From contig JAAXGT010000210.1 of the NCBI GenBank assembly GCA_012271205.1, positions 1 to 37,706 on the forward strand: a stretch of DNA of 37,706 bases, read 5' to 3'. The notes under the pieces were generated by a model. It did not search any database and was not told the origin of the DNA. It was given only the letters and a program-made list of their open reading frames with translations. Below are positions 8,345-15,962 of this stretch, in pieces. How positions within the stretch are numbered: the stretch's first letter is position 1; every line of letters starts with the position of its first letter. This stretch comes from Rhodothermales bacterium (GTDB lineage: Bacteria; Bacteroidota; Rhodothermia; Rhodothermales; Bin80). The position numbers were made by a program, and so were the translations under genes.

Positions 8345-9706
8345 ATGACTCGGAAAACGTTTCTATTCGCCTTGGCTTTCGTCATTTCTGGAACAGCACA
8401 TGCGCAGTCATGGATGGACATGGGGCCGTTTCCAGACTCAACTACTTTTTGGAGATCAACACACGGTGTAGCGGTGGATGTGCAGGACAAGGTGTGGATT
8501 TCACAATACTATCCAGAACCGTGGATTCTTCCAAACGGTGACACATTGAAAGATGCTAATGGCGAGCGTATACGGACCAGTGCCATTCACGTCTTCAATC
8601 CCGATGGTACCACAGCGATGGAGCCTATTCGTTCGTTCGCATTCGGAGGTACCACAGATACACTGTATTGGGATGCGAAAGACGGCCCGCGGAGGGATAT
8701 TCGAGGCCTTAGGCGGGATCACAATGGAGATATCATTGTGGTCGTTGGTTCGTCAGCCAGTCTAATGATGCGACTTAACCATATGACGGGTGAAGTCATG
8801 AATAAAGTCGATCTTGGCATTGGCTCTCCAGCTGCACCAGGAATCGATGGCGCGGGTAACATATATGTGGCGCCCGTAGTTGGCAGCGCAGGTCCAATCA
8901 GCTATTATAGCGCTGATTTTCAACCGTTAGGTGTTGTAGCCGAAGAAACACCAGGGATTGGAAGAACGCTGGAGGTGACGGCAGACGGCAATACCGTGTA
9001 CTGGTCGCCATTCACGTTGCTCTATACCGTTAAGTACCAGCGTCCAGACGAGTTTTCTGCGTTTGATTCGGCCGGGATCGTACATCATGGCCTCATTGCC
9101 GAGTCCAGTGTTCGCCATCCAACCACCGGACACGTCTGGCTCGGACATTCGATAGCGGGATCTCTTTCACTGATAGATACCACACGATTTGGAGATCCAA
9201 GTACATTGCTTACCTGGTACGCAATCGATCCAACAACCGACGAGATTGTGGATAGCTTGAACTTTGGCCTGCACCAAGATTTCGGGATTCAAAAGACGCG
9301 CGCGATCGGATTTTCATCGGACGGGACTGTAGCCTATGCTGGCTTATTTGATATTGAAGCAATGGATCCACGTGGATTTCCGGTCAAGAAGCTTGTGCGT
9401 AGCACTGCGGGAAACATTGAACGGGACCCATTTGAAATTCCGCAACGATTTACGCTGTCACAAAACTACCCGAACCCGTTCAACCCGCAAACCAAGATCG
9501 AATTTGAACTCAAGGATGCCGGATTGACCAGACTTACGGTTTATGACCTGCTTGGAAGAGAGGTGTCCACGCTTGTCGATGAGCACCTGAGTGTGGGCAA
9601 GTACACGGCTACATTTACGGCGGCAAATCTGCCGTCCGGAACGTACCTCTACCAGTTGGAAGTAACTGGCCAGCGGCTTACGGGTAAAATGCTGCTTGTA
9701 AAGTAG
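8345..9706 (+). CDS. Secreted beta-propeller protein with T9SS type A sorting domain
   Basis: 453 aa. The signal peptide is MTRKTFLFALAFVISGTAHAQ. Residues about 25-365 are propeller-like, with strand-turn units such as THGVAVDVQDKVWISQY, GLRRDHNGDIIVVV and GIDGAGNIYVAP, similar in flavour to the upstream lipoprotein. The last 80 residues are a textbook T9SS type A domain: LSQNYPNPFNPQTKIEFEL, LTVYDLLGREVSTLVD, LPSGTYLYQLEV and a terminal KMLLVK. The protein should cross the outer membrane by T9SS and lose or use its C-terminus for attachment. It follows the lipoprotein by 59 bases and is the last gene before a strong terminator, so it closes the first envelope cluster. Function beyond export is unknown. 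Confidence 0.88.
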   Translation: MTRKTFLFALAFVISGTAHAQSWMDMGPFPDSTTFWRSTHGVAVDVQDKVWISQYYPEPWILPNGDTLKDANGERIRTSAIHVFNPDGTTAMEPIRSFAFGGTTDTLYWDAKDGPRRDIRGLRRDHNGDIIVVVGSSASLMMRLNHMTGEVMNKVDLGIGSPAAPGIDGAGNIYVAPVVGSAGPISYYSADFQPLGVVAEETPGIGRTLEVTADGNTVYWSPFTLLYTVKYQRPDEFSAFDSAGIVHHGLIAESSVRHPTTGHVWLGHSIAGSLSLIDTTRFGDPSTLLTWYAIDPTTDEIVDSLNFGLHQDFGIQKTRAIGFSSDGTVAYAGLFDIEAMDPRGFPVKKLVRSTAGNIERDPFEIPQRFTLSQNYPNPFNPQTKIEFELKDAGLTRLTVYDLLGREVSTLVDEHLSVGKYTATFTAANLPSGTYLYQLEVTGQRLTGKMLLVK

Positions 9707-9724
9707 CGATAGTGGGTTGAGCGC

Positions 9725-9757
9725 AATGGGGGGCACCCGCGGGTGCCCTCCATTTTT
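9725..9757 (+). terminator. Strong rho-independent-like hairpin
   Basis: AATGGGGGGCACC-CGCG-GGTGCCCTCCATT forms a 13-bp stem with one G-U pair and a four-base loop, followed by a short T run. The core GGGCACCCGCGGGTGCCC is a perfect 18-base palindrome. It lies 19 bases after the stop of the propeller gene and marks the end of the first cluster. Confidence 0.8.
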
Positions 9758-10034
9758 GGAGGCTCATGGCCATGCAATCACTATATCAACTGACCCGTCC
9801 GCGCAGCCCACAGAGATAATTGCAAAGTTCCGGTCAAACAGGTTGTCTGACATGGTCACTGAGACTGCGAATCCTGAATGTCAGCAAGTGAAGTGATTTC
9901 GCACAAGACTTGCTCGAAATTGAGAAATCCATTCCTGACTTCGACGGTTTGGTGGCCATAGAATGCCGGGATTTGCCGTTTGGCGGCCGTAGGGGGCCGT
10001 TTTTGTTGGACACCCGGGAAAATTGAACACTACT
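9758..10034. other. Non-coding stretch with a hairpin and possible IS end
   Basis: No convincing gene in either strand; the ORF-track entries here are compositional shadows. CGGCCGTAGGGGGCCGTTTTT at 9984-10004 is a short stem followed by five T, terminator-like on the plus strand. The 14-base perfect palindrome AGGCCCCGGGGCCT lies at 10035-10048, beside the IS110-like remnant, so this could be the flank or end of that dead element. Confidence 0.35.
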
Positions 10035-10285
10035 AGGCCCCGGGGCCTCGAGCCGGGTGCGATGACCGTGCAGTCCCTGCCCAGTTCCGGCCGCGACCGG
10101 TACACAGCCTAGCCGCAGGAAGAGGTGTCCTAGCCGCAGCGGGGCTCGCCAAAGGGTGCCCGTACAGCGGCTATGAATCCGCGCAGCTCTTTGGCATCGT
10201 GGGCGCAAAACGCCGCGTGATAACACGGCAAACACCGGTGTGCGTCGTAGACGCCGGCCACGATGGGTCCCGATGTACATCGAAT
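10035..10285 (-). pseudogene. IS110-family transposase remnant
   Basis: On the minus strand one frame reads VAGVYDAHR, then HDAKELRGFIAAVRAPFGEPRCG, stop, DTSSCG, stop, AVYRSRPELGRDCTVIAPG. This lines up with the IS110 DEDD N-terminal region: a VGVD.HK-type opening, ELR.LI..VRA.FGE, YE.SSCGY.LYR.L..LG..CTVIAPSLIPR. Both stops are TAG and the second sits exactly where the family has a tyrosine, so simple nonsense mutation explains them. The rest of the transposase is not seen. Recognition is from memory of the family, and the outer limits are approximate. Confidence 0.55.
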
Positions 10286-10339
10286 CCAACGAAGTAACGG
10301 ATAGAAAAATCCGGTTGCATGGCTATTCAACTTTGGTGA

Positions 10340-10591
10340 ATGAGTGTCCGAGCCCAGGTACATACCCCCAGGCCCAGAATGCCATGCTATGATATCTGCT
10401 ATGCCCCCGGTCGGCACCGTGTGGAATGGAAACCCAAAAGACACGTCGGTGCTCTCTACTTTGTTCGCATGACCGCGGACGGCGCACTCGTCGGGAGCCG
10501 GCGCATGCTGCTGATGCGGCAGGCAGGTCCCGCCGGAGCCCTCTTCACATTTCCGGAACCCCCGCCGCCGTCGGGGTATATCAACACGTGA
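10340..10591 (+). CDS. Small hypothetical protein translationally coupled to the AAA+ ATPase
   Basis: 83-aa ORF, or 70 aa from the internal Met14, with no family I recognise. Its TGA (10589-10591) overlaps the ATG of the ATPase by one base (TGATG), the classic arrangement for coupled translation, and it fills the gap between the IS110-like remnant and the ATPase. The sequence is basic (GRHRVEWKPKRHVGALYF, GSRRMLLMRQAG) and ends in a proline-rich tail (FPEPPPPSGYINT). There is no signal peptide or membrane segment. Against it: the same DNA is open in other frames because it is GC-rich, so it may be chance. If real, a partner or regulator of the ATPase is the obvious guess. Confidence 0.4.
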   Translation: MSVRAQVHTPRPRMPCYDICYAPGRHRVEWKPKRHVGALYFVRMTADGALVGSRRMLLMRQAGPAGALFTFPEPPPPSGYINT

Positions 10592-11895
10592 TGGAAGACC
10601 ACACACGGGACAAGCGGCGACAGGTGGAATTGGAGTCCCCCGCGGAAAACCGGGTTCCGATCCAAGTTCGCACTCCCCACCTGCGTAACATTGAGGACCG
10701 TGGCTGGGCCATGTACTTCCATGGCCGCCGGGCGATTTTGGACGAGGTGGCGGATATCCGGGCGAAGGCCATGCGGAACGGCGACGGCACCATCTTTCTG
10801 ATCCAGGGCGCACCAGGGGCTGGCAAGACGGCACTGCTGTATCAGTGCATGGCGGAGGCCAAGGATAGGGGCTGGGAAGTGGGGAGGATCAAGAGCGACG
10901 CCTTGTACAGTCCTGCAGCCATGGCGGAAGCCTTGGGCAGAAAGTACATGACGCGCAGGGAGGTCGGTACTGGGGTGGATCTCAAGGTGGCTGCCGCAAG
11001 CAAGACGCAAGAGTACACCGGCACCACTTCCGTACACGCCCTGCTTAGTAAGGAGGCACCGGTGGAAGGGTTGCTTTTGGTATTGGACGAGGCGCAGCAC
11101 CTTGCCAAGTTCACTGGCGATCCAAATGAGCGCGTAGCGGGAGACACACTGCAGGCGATCCACAACGGCGAGCTCAAGCGTCCGGTTATCCTGTTGGCGG
11201 GTGGCCTGAGCACCTCGGGAGCCGCTTTTGAGCAGCTGGGAGTTTCCCGTTTTCGCGGCGGCTGCGTGGTCAACTTGGGCCGGCTTTCGGCTAAGAATGG
11301 GCGCGCGGTCATCCGCGACTGGCTGGTCTTGGAGGGAGGCGCCAAGGGCGACGTGACGCCGTGGGTTGATGTCATCGCTGCGGAGACGTACGGATGGCCG
11401 CAGCATATCGTGGCCTATACCGAGCCGGCCGCAGCAGTCATTCGTGAAAGCGGCGGGCAATTGGCCCCGGCGGCGTTGCAGGTGGTGGTGGAGGCTGGTC
11501 GCCGCCAGCGGAGAGATTATTACCTTAACCGGGTATCGCACCTTGTCAAAAAGGAGCGAGACGCCTTGGGTACACTCCTTCGGAGCCGCGGCCCGGAGGC
11601 CACGTTCGAAAAGGACGAGATTCAGACGGCGGTATGGCTGGGAGCTGTCGATGCAGAACAGTGTTTCAACCAGTTGCTGCACAAGGGCGTATTCACGATG
11701 ACGCACAATGGCACCTACTACGTTCCCATCCCGTCAATGCGCGACTGGTTGGTCCGGGAATATGAGCGCGGATTAGAGGATGGAAAGCAGCCCCTCGCGG
11801 CAACACCTCCGCATAACACAACTGGGGATCCTGCATCGCAGCACGGGCTGAGGATCTCCTACGACATACCGGCTAACAGGAGGACTTATGGGTGA
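10591..11895 (+). CDS. Orphan AAA+ / STAND-like ATPase with C-terminal winged-helix-like region
   Basis: 434 aa from ATG 10591; the track's 10426 start lies inside the coupled small ORF, and the segment before 10591 reads as low-quality protein. Walker A is GAPGAGKT (about 73-80). Walker B is LLLVLDEAQH (about 161-170) with the catalytic DE pair. A sensor-1-like strand is VILLAGGLSTSG, followed by SRFRGG with candidate arginine fingers. After the lid (YGWPQHIVAYTEP) comes a helical stretch and a winged-helix-like tail (FNQLLHKGVFTM...YYVPIPSMRDWLVREY). The layout resembles Orc1/Cdc6- or TniB/TnsC-type ATPases, but no transposase, integrase or effector is adjacent. The region looks somewhat more GC-rich than its neighbours and sits beside IS debris, so horizontal origin is likely. 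Function unknown. Confidence 0.85.
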   Translation: MEDHTRDKRRQVELESPAENRVPIQVRTPHLRNIEDRGWAMYFHGRRAILDEVADIRAKAMRNGDGTIFLIQGAPGAGKTALLYQCMAEAKDRGWEVGRIKSDALYSPAAMAEALGRKYMTRREVGTGVDLKVAAASKTQEYTGTTSVHALLSKEAPVEGLLLVLDEAQHLAKFTGDPNERVAGDTLQAIHNGELKRPVILLAGGLSTSGAAFEQLGVSRFRGGCVVNLGRLSAKNGRAVIRDWLVLEGGAKGDVTPWVDVIAAETYGWPQHIVAYTEPAAAVIRESGGQLAPAALQVVVEAGRRQRRDYYLNRVSHLVKKERDALGTLLRSRGPEATFEKDEIQTAVWLGAVDAEQCFNQLLHKGVFTMTHNGTYYVPIPSMRDWLVREYERGLEDGKQPLAATPPHNTTGDPASQHGLRISYDIPANRRTYG

Positions 11896-11900
11896 TGACA

Positions 11901-11937
11901 CCTAGCCTGAGTCCCCGAATGGGAAATCAGACTAGGC
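11901..11937. terminator. Imperfect hairpin between convergent ORFs
   Basis: CCTAG-c-CTGA-gt-CCC ... GGG-aaa-TCAG-a-CTAGG folds into a three-segment stem with small bulges and a short loop. It lies 6 bases past the ATPase stop and overlaps the stop of the 57-aa minus-strand ORF, so it could serve both directions. There is no T tract, so a terminator role is tentative. Confidence 0.35.
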
Positions 11938-12105
11938 GGTAGCAGTCCTGTTGCCTTCGACTTTTCGGAAAGCCTCGGCGACCCGAACCATAGCTTTTTC
12001 GGTGTGCAATAGCCGGCCGGTCCAATCCGCTACCGGCACTTTACCACCACCGGCACCCGTGATCATGCCCGACTCTTGGAAATAGGTATTCGGCTCAAGC
12101 TTCAT
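11932..12105 (-). CDS. Small hypothetical protein (57 aa), below the ORF-track cutoff
   Basis: Complete ORF from ATG 12105 to TAG 11932 with protein-like composition: MKLEPNTYFQESGMITGAGG, then VPVADWTGRLLH and MVRVAEAFRKVEGN. GGGAG lies nine bases before the ATG, good ribosome-binding-site spacing. It converges on the AAA+ ATPase, and a hairpin sits where the two meet. I recognise no domain; the second half could be an amphipathic helix. A chance ORF is possible, but the start context is better than that of most shadows here. Confidence 0.4.
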   Translation of the reverse strand: MKLEPNTYFQESGMITGAGGGKVPVADWTGRLLHTEKAMVRVAEAFRKVEGNRTATA

Positions 12106-12257
12106 ACCACGGGACTCCCACCTGCTATGTCATGCCAGTTAGCCTGGCGCACCAAGAACGGATTTGCAGCCCAATTAGGACTGGACTCGGCAGTTCTCAA
12201 CCGCAACCCGTGCAAGAGCTGCGACGTATCTTGATAAAACCAACTGTCGAGGCATTC
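12106..12257. other. Divergent intergenic region
   Basis: Separates the minus-strand 57-aa ORF from the plus-strand DUF4342 gene, so promoters for both should lie here, although I see no strong -35/-10 pair. The ORF track extends both the DUF4342 ORF and a minus-strand ORF into it, but those extensions do not look like conserved protein. Confidence 0.35.
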
Positions 12258-12620
12258 ATGATCGATAAGGAGCGAGTCAGGCAACGGATCAACCAGCTCA
12301 AGGACAGAAGTAACGAGATCATCGACGAAGGAAGAGAAGTCGCAGATGAGATGAAGGTTAGAGGGGAGCAGCTCGTCGACCGCGTCCGCGAAATCATTGA
12401 CGAGGGCAAAGCCCGCCGTATCATCATCCGTAAGGATGACCGCACTCTTGCTGAGTTTCCACTGCTGGTCGGCGCTGGCGGCACGGTAGCTGCGGTCTGG
12501 TTTATGCCTACACTCGCCGCTGTAGGTGCCATTGCCGCACTTGTTACCGAGGTGACCGTCGTAATTGAGCGCGAAGAATCCGGCCCATCCAACGATATCC
12601 AGATCCGTGACGAGAAATAG
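12258..12620 (+). CDS. DUF4342 domain protein
   Basis: 120 aa from ATG 12258; the track start at 12132 adds an implausible 42-residue leader. The N-terminal third is charged and probably helical (RVRQRINQLKDRSNEIIDEG). Then comes the DUF4342 core: KVRGEQLVDRVREIIDEGKA, RRIIIRKDDRTLAEFPLLVG, then a hydrophobic hairpin FMPTLAAVGAIAALVTEVTV and a short acidic tail. Known DUF4342 proteins are small, with this same RRI.IK...G..L.EIPL..G block and two adjacent hydrophobic segments, so membrane association is likely. Biochemical role is not known. It slightly overlaps the next gene, which suggests co-translation, but the functional link to a dehydratase is unclear. Confidence 0.75.
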   Translation: MIDKERVRQRINQLKDRSNEIIDEGREVADEMKVRGEQLVDRVREIIDEGKARRIIIRKDDRTLAEFPLLVGAGGTVAAVWFMPTLAAVGAIAALVTEVTVVIEREESGPSNDIQIRDEK

Positions 12621-13599
12621 GTCTGGACAGACCGATTGCGCGCTGCCAGTAGCGTATGACGATGTTGTAGCAGCAAGCTCGGGGCTAAGCGGCCATGTGC
12701 TTTGCACTCCCGTTATGACTTCACGTACGCTCAATGCACGTGCTAATGCCCACGTATTTCTGAAGTGCGAAAACTTCCAGCGGACCGGTTCCTTCAAGTT
12801 TCGCGGCGCCTTTAACGCACTGCGCCAAGTGCCCGTAGACGTGGCGGGTGTAATGAGCTATTCGTCTGGCAACCACGCACAGGCATTGGCGCGTGCCGGG
12901 CAAATACTGGGGATTCCGGTGGCCGTCGTCATGCCCCACGATGCACCTGGTTGCAAGCAGGTGGCTGTGAGAGCCTACGAGGCTACTATTTTTCCATACG
13001 ATCCCGATGAGCAAGTAAGAGAAGAACTGGCACGGCAACTAGCCGAGGAATGCAATTGGCCCATTATCCCACCTTATGATCATGCTCATATCATTGCCGG
13101 ACAAGGCACATGTGCTCATGAGTTCATCCAAACCAATAGTTCAATAACCGAATTGCTCATTCCGGTCGGAGGAGGCGGACTCCTGTCTGGATCCGCAATT
13201 GTCGCCAAAGCATTGTTGCCTGCCATTAATGTCGTCGGTGTCGAACCAGAGCAGGCCGATGATGCAGCACGCAGTTTTCGCCTTGGAAAGATTCAAACAG
13301 TCCGCAATCCCGATACCATTGCCGACGGTGCACGCACCCCCTATCTGGGCCAGCTGACCTTCCCCATTATTCGAGCCTTGGTCGACGATATTGTGACGGT
13401 TTCCGAAGATGCCATCAAGCTAGCCATGCGCTTCTTATGGGAGCGGATGAAACTTATTGTTGAACCCACAGGTGCGCTTGGGATCGCGGCAGTGCTCAGC
13501 GGAGCCTACTCAGCACCGGGCAAGCGAATCGGTGTAATCATAAGTGGTGGAAACGTCAACTTGGATGAGGCCGTGTGCATAATGGAGTCTCGGCTCTAG
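12607..13599 (+). CDS. Threonine/serine dehydratase-like PLP enzyme (or serine racemase)
   Basis: 330 aa from GTG 12607, overlapping DUF4342 by 14 bases; ATG 12565 is the alternative and overlaps by 56. Fold type II PLP enzyme: the lysine of GSFKFRGA (about residue 64) should hold PLP, SSGNHAQ contacts the substrate carboxylate, VGGGGLLSG binds the PLP phosphate, and IISGGNVNLD closes the fold. Length equals the catabolic threonine dehydratase/serine racemase group; there is no C-terminal ACT domain, so feedback control by isoleucine is not expected. Likely reaction is L-threonine to 2-oxobutanoate plus ammonia, or L-serine to pyruvate; racemase activity cannot be excluded from sequence. Cytoplasmic. 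It faces surE with a 54-base gap holding no clear terminator. Confidence 0.88.
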   Translation: MTRNRSGQTDCALPVAYDDVVAASSGLSGHVLCTPVMTSRTLNARANAHVFLKCENFQRTGSFKFRGAFNALRQVPVDVAGVMSYSSGNHAQALARAGQILGIPVAVVMPHDAPGCKQVAVRAYEATIFPYDPDEQVREELARQLAEECNWPIIPPYDHAHIIAGQGTCAHEFIQTNSSITELLIPVGGGGLLSGSAIVAKALLPAINVVGVEPEQADDAARSFRLGKIQTVRNPDTIADGARTPYLGQLTFPIIRALVDDIVTVSEDAIKLAMRFLWERMKLIVEPTGALGIAAVLSGAYSAPGKRIGVIISGGNVNLDEAVCIMESRL

Positions 13600-13653
13600 T
13601 GTTGTGTCTCGGAAGATTTAAAGATTATGAACATATATATCCGGGACATGATA

Positions 13654-14454
13654 CTAGCCAAGGTGTTCCGTCCAGCGCCACGTGCCTAGTACGCCGAGGC
13701 AGCCGTGCGCCGTAAGGTCAAACTGGATGGGCGTAATAGATACATACCCCTCCCCTATCGCATTTACATCTGTATCCAGGCCCTCATCCATATTCACAAA
13801 CATGCCCTTGTACAAGTAATAAGTGCCATTTTCCGGATCAGTCTTTTCAACAAAGCACTCCTCCCAACGCGAGTGTGCGAGACGAGTAACGACTACGCCG
13901 CGAATATTCTCATATGGGATGGCCGGTATGTTCACGTTTAGTACGATACCTCGCGGCAAACGGCTACGCAGGACCTTCAGCGTAATCGCCTTGGCATACT
14001 TGGCCGCCGGCTCAAAATCGGCCACTTCCTTGGTACACAGCGAAAACGCAATCGAATCCACGCCACGTATTGACGACTCCGTAGCCGCGCTCACTGTGCC
14101 GGAATAAATGACATTGATCGCAGTATTGGCTCCCATATTTATGCCGCTGACTACAATGTCCGGCTCCCGTGGCAATAAGGTGTTGAGTGCCAGCTTCACA
14201 CAATCCGCCGGGGTTCCCGTGATACCCAGCGCCCGTACATGACCAACATCGTCACTGACGTGATATGATTGCACCAGCACGCGATCGTGAAGTGTGATGG
14301 CATGCCCGATCGCACTCTGCTGTTCCATGGGCGCAACCACGACTACATCTCCCAAATCATCCATAGCCCGCGTTAGTGCAAGGATGCCGGGCGCCGAAAT
14401 CCCATCATCATTGACTACAAGAATCAGGGGGCGTTTTCTCACAAATCTGTTCAT
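13654..14454 (-). CDS. surE: 5'/3'-nucleotidase SurE
   Basis: 266 aa, the usual SurE length. The metal-binding start VVNDDGISAPGI (Asp16-Asp17), the PMEQQSAIGHAIT substrate loop and VSGINMGANTAINVIYSGTV are all present and intact. SurE dephosphorylates nucleoside 5'- and 3'-monophosphates in the cytoplasm with a divalent metal and is linked to stationary-phase survival and nucleotide salvage. It lies 26 bases after panB on the minus strand and is probably the last gene of the bamA-ompH-ompH-panB-surE run. Some homologues also cleave short polyphosphate; nothing here decides that. Confidence 0.95.
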   Translation of the reverse strand: MNRFVRKRPLILVVNDDGISAPGILALTRAMDDLGDVVVVAPMEQQSAIGHAITLHDRVLVQSYHVSDDVGHVRALGITGTPADCVKLALNTLLPREPDIVVSGINMGANTAINVIYSGTVSAATESSIRGVDSIAFSLCTKEVADFEPAAKYAKAITLKVLRSRLPRGIVLNVNIPAIPYENIRGVVVTRLAHSRWEECFVEKTDPENGTYYLYKGMFVNMDEGLDTDVNAIGEGYVSITPIQFDLTAHGCLGVLGTWRWTEHLG

Positions 14455-14480
14455 GACTGTTGGGAATCAATCCCGCTTGG

Positions 14481-15287
14481 TCAATAGCTCTCCTCGGGCC
14501 CCGGGAAACGGCCTTCTCGAACGTCGGATACGTACTTTTTCACGGCTCGGGCAATCGTTTCTGAGAGTTCTGCATAATGCCGGACAAATCGGGGGTTAAA
14601 CTCGGTTGTGAACCCCAGTGCATCATGCGTGACCAGTACCTGTCCGTCACAGCCACTTCCTGCACCTATGCCTATGACCGGAATCTTGATAGCAGCGGAC
14701 ACCGACGAAGCCAAGCTGGCCGGGATTTTTTCGAGCACCACAGCAAAACAGCCGGCTGCTTCCAACAACTCCGCATCGCGACGCAGTTCAGTGGCTTCCT
14801 CCTCCGACCGCGCTCGTACCACATAAGTGCCAAACCGGTATATACTTTGCGGTGTCAGTCCCAGATGACCCATAACTGGAATACCCGCTTCCAGTATGCG
14901 CTCTATGGCTGGGATAACCGCGGCACCGCCTTCCAGCTTGACCGCGTGTGCACCGGTTTCCTTCATAACACGGACTGCTGAAAGCAAGGCCTCCTTACTG
15001 TTTCCCTGATAGGTGCCAAAGGGTAAATCCACGACAATGAGCGCGCGTGTCACTCCACGAACCACGCACTGGGCATGATAGATCATTTGCTCCAGTGTGA
15101 TTGGCAATGTAGTCTCATGACCAGCCATCACATTCGATGCTGAGTCACCTACCAACAACACGTCGACGTCGGCGCCGTCCAGAATGCGTGCCATTGTATA
15201 GTCGTACGCCGTGAGCATGGCAATCGGCGTACCCGAGGCCTTCATGCGCCTCAGTGTCTGAGTTGTAACGCGCTTTGCGCCAGTCAT
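14481..15287 (-). CDS. panB: 3-methyl-2-oxobutanoate hydroxymethyltransferase (PanB)
   Basis: 268 aa from ATG 15287, the usual PanB length; the track's 15320 start adds 11 unneeded residues. It transfers a hydroxymethyl group from 5,10-methylene-tetrahydrofolate to alpha-ketoisovalerate, giving ketopantoate, the first committed step to pantothenate and CoA. Motifs are [34 protein letters not shown] (metal-binding Asp), [28 protein letters not shown] with the catalytic Glu, and [15 protein letters not shown]. No panC, panD or panE is nearby, so the pathway is scattered. Its presence between ompH and surE puts coenzyme synthesis in an envelope-biogenesis run. Confidence 0.96.
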   Translation of the reverse strand: MTGAKRVTTQTLRRMKASGTPIAMLTAYDYTMARILDGADVDVLLVGDSASNVMAGHETTLPITLEQMIYHAQCVVRGVTRALIVVDLPFGTYQGNSKEALLSAVRVMKETGAHAVKLEGGAAVIPAIERILEAGIPVMGHLGLTPQSIYRFGTYVVRARSEEEATELRRDAELLEAAGCFAVVLEKIPASLASSVSAAIKIPVIGIGAGSGCDGQVLVTHDALGFTTEFNPRFVRHYAELSETIARAVKKYVSDVREGRFPGPEESY

Positions 15288-15357
15288 CGAATCAGGACAA
15301 TGCCGGATGAGCCCCGTCAAGCGGAGCGAATAAAACGGGCTTGTCCCAGACTTGGTT

Positions 15358-15933
15358 TTAGGTATCTTGTGCGGCGGCGTTCACATCTATGCCGAGCTCG
15401 ACAGCAACTTCCAGTGTGATGTCGATAATTCGCTCTTCATTCGCGTACAAGATTATCGGTTGTGCCGGACCCGCCTGAATGCGCAGCACCAGATCGAGAT
15501 TCTTCTCTTCAGCAATTTTCTTGATGGCTTCGTCCACACGCGCAAAGATGGGACTCAACAGATCCGCTTCCCGTCGCGCCAACTCCTGCTCGGTCTGCTG
15601 CATCTTGTCTTGGATTTCCTGCTGCGCTGCGGCCAGCTCAGCTTCGCGTTCCTGTTGACGTTCCGCCGAAAGCAAGGACTGCTGTTTTTGATACCGTTCA
15701 AGCTTGCCGTTGAAATCGTCATACATGGACTGAATCACAGCCTGGCTGCTCTGTAGTTCGGCCTGGAGGTCCTCCTGCACTTGGCGATACTCCGGCATGT
15801 TCGAAATCAAGATTTCGTGGTCGGTGTACCCGATGCGCAGCGCAGGCACCTGCTGCGCGAATGTGGTTGCTGTAAAGCATAAAAGCAGGCCTGCCACAAG
15901 GCAGCCTGCCCGGGTTAGGGAAATACGTGGCAT
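15358..15933 (-). CDS. ompH: OmpH/Skp-family periplasmic chaperone (second copy)
   Basis: 191 aa. The signal peptide ends at FTATTFAQ. The mature start [20 protein letters not shown] is the usual OmpH opening (IGYVD...I....PE). It is followed by a long Gln/Glu/Lys-rich coiled-coil arm (about 50-140) and a C-terminal beta segment ([31 protein letters not shown]). Skp/OmpH proteins form trimeric jellyfish that hold unfolded outer-membrane proteins on the way to BamA. It follows the first ompH by 29 bases; the two share family features but clearly differ in sequence, so the duplication is old. The Gln-rich arm distinguishes this copy from the more acidic first copy. Confidence 0.92.
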   Translation of the reverse strand: MPRISLTRAGCLVAGLLLCFTATTFAQQVPALRIGYTDHEILISNMPEYRQVQEDLQAELQSSQAVIQSMYDDFNGKLERYQKQQSLLSAERQQEREAELAAAQQEIQDKMQQTEQELARREADLLSPIFARVDEAIKKIAEEKNLDLVLRIQAGPAQPIILYANEERIIDITLEVAVELGIDVNAAAQDT

Positions 15934-15962
15934 TGAAGTGGTTTTTCGTATGTAGAAAAGTA

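Noticed and set aside
10130-10834. 234-aa minus-strand ORF as a real gene
   Set aside because: Only its final part resembles IS110; the rest overlaps the small ORF and ATPase start antisense, and the frame continues past the stop as transposase-like sequence.
10456-11706. 416-aa minus-strand ORF opposite the AAA+ ATPase
   Set aside because: Antisense shadow of a GC-rich gene. It has no motif, and the plus strand carries intact Walker motifs.
12102-12797. 231-aa minus-strand ORF opposite DUF4342 and the dehydratase
   Set aside because: Shadow of two recognisable plus-strand genes.
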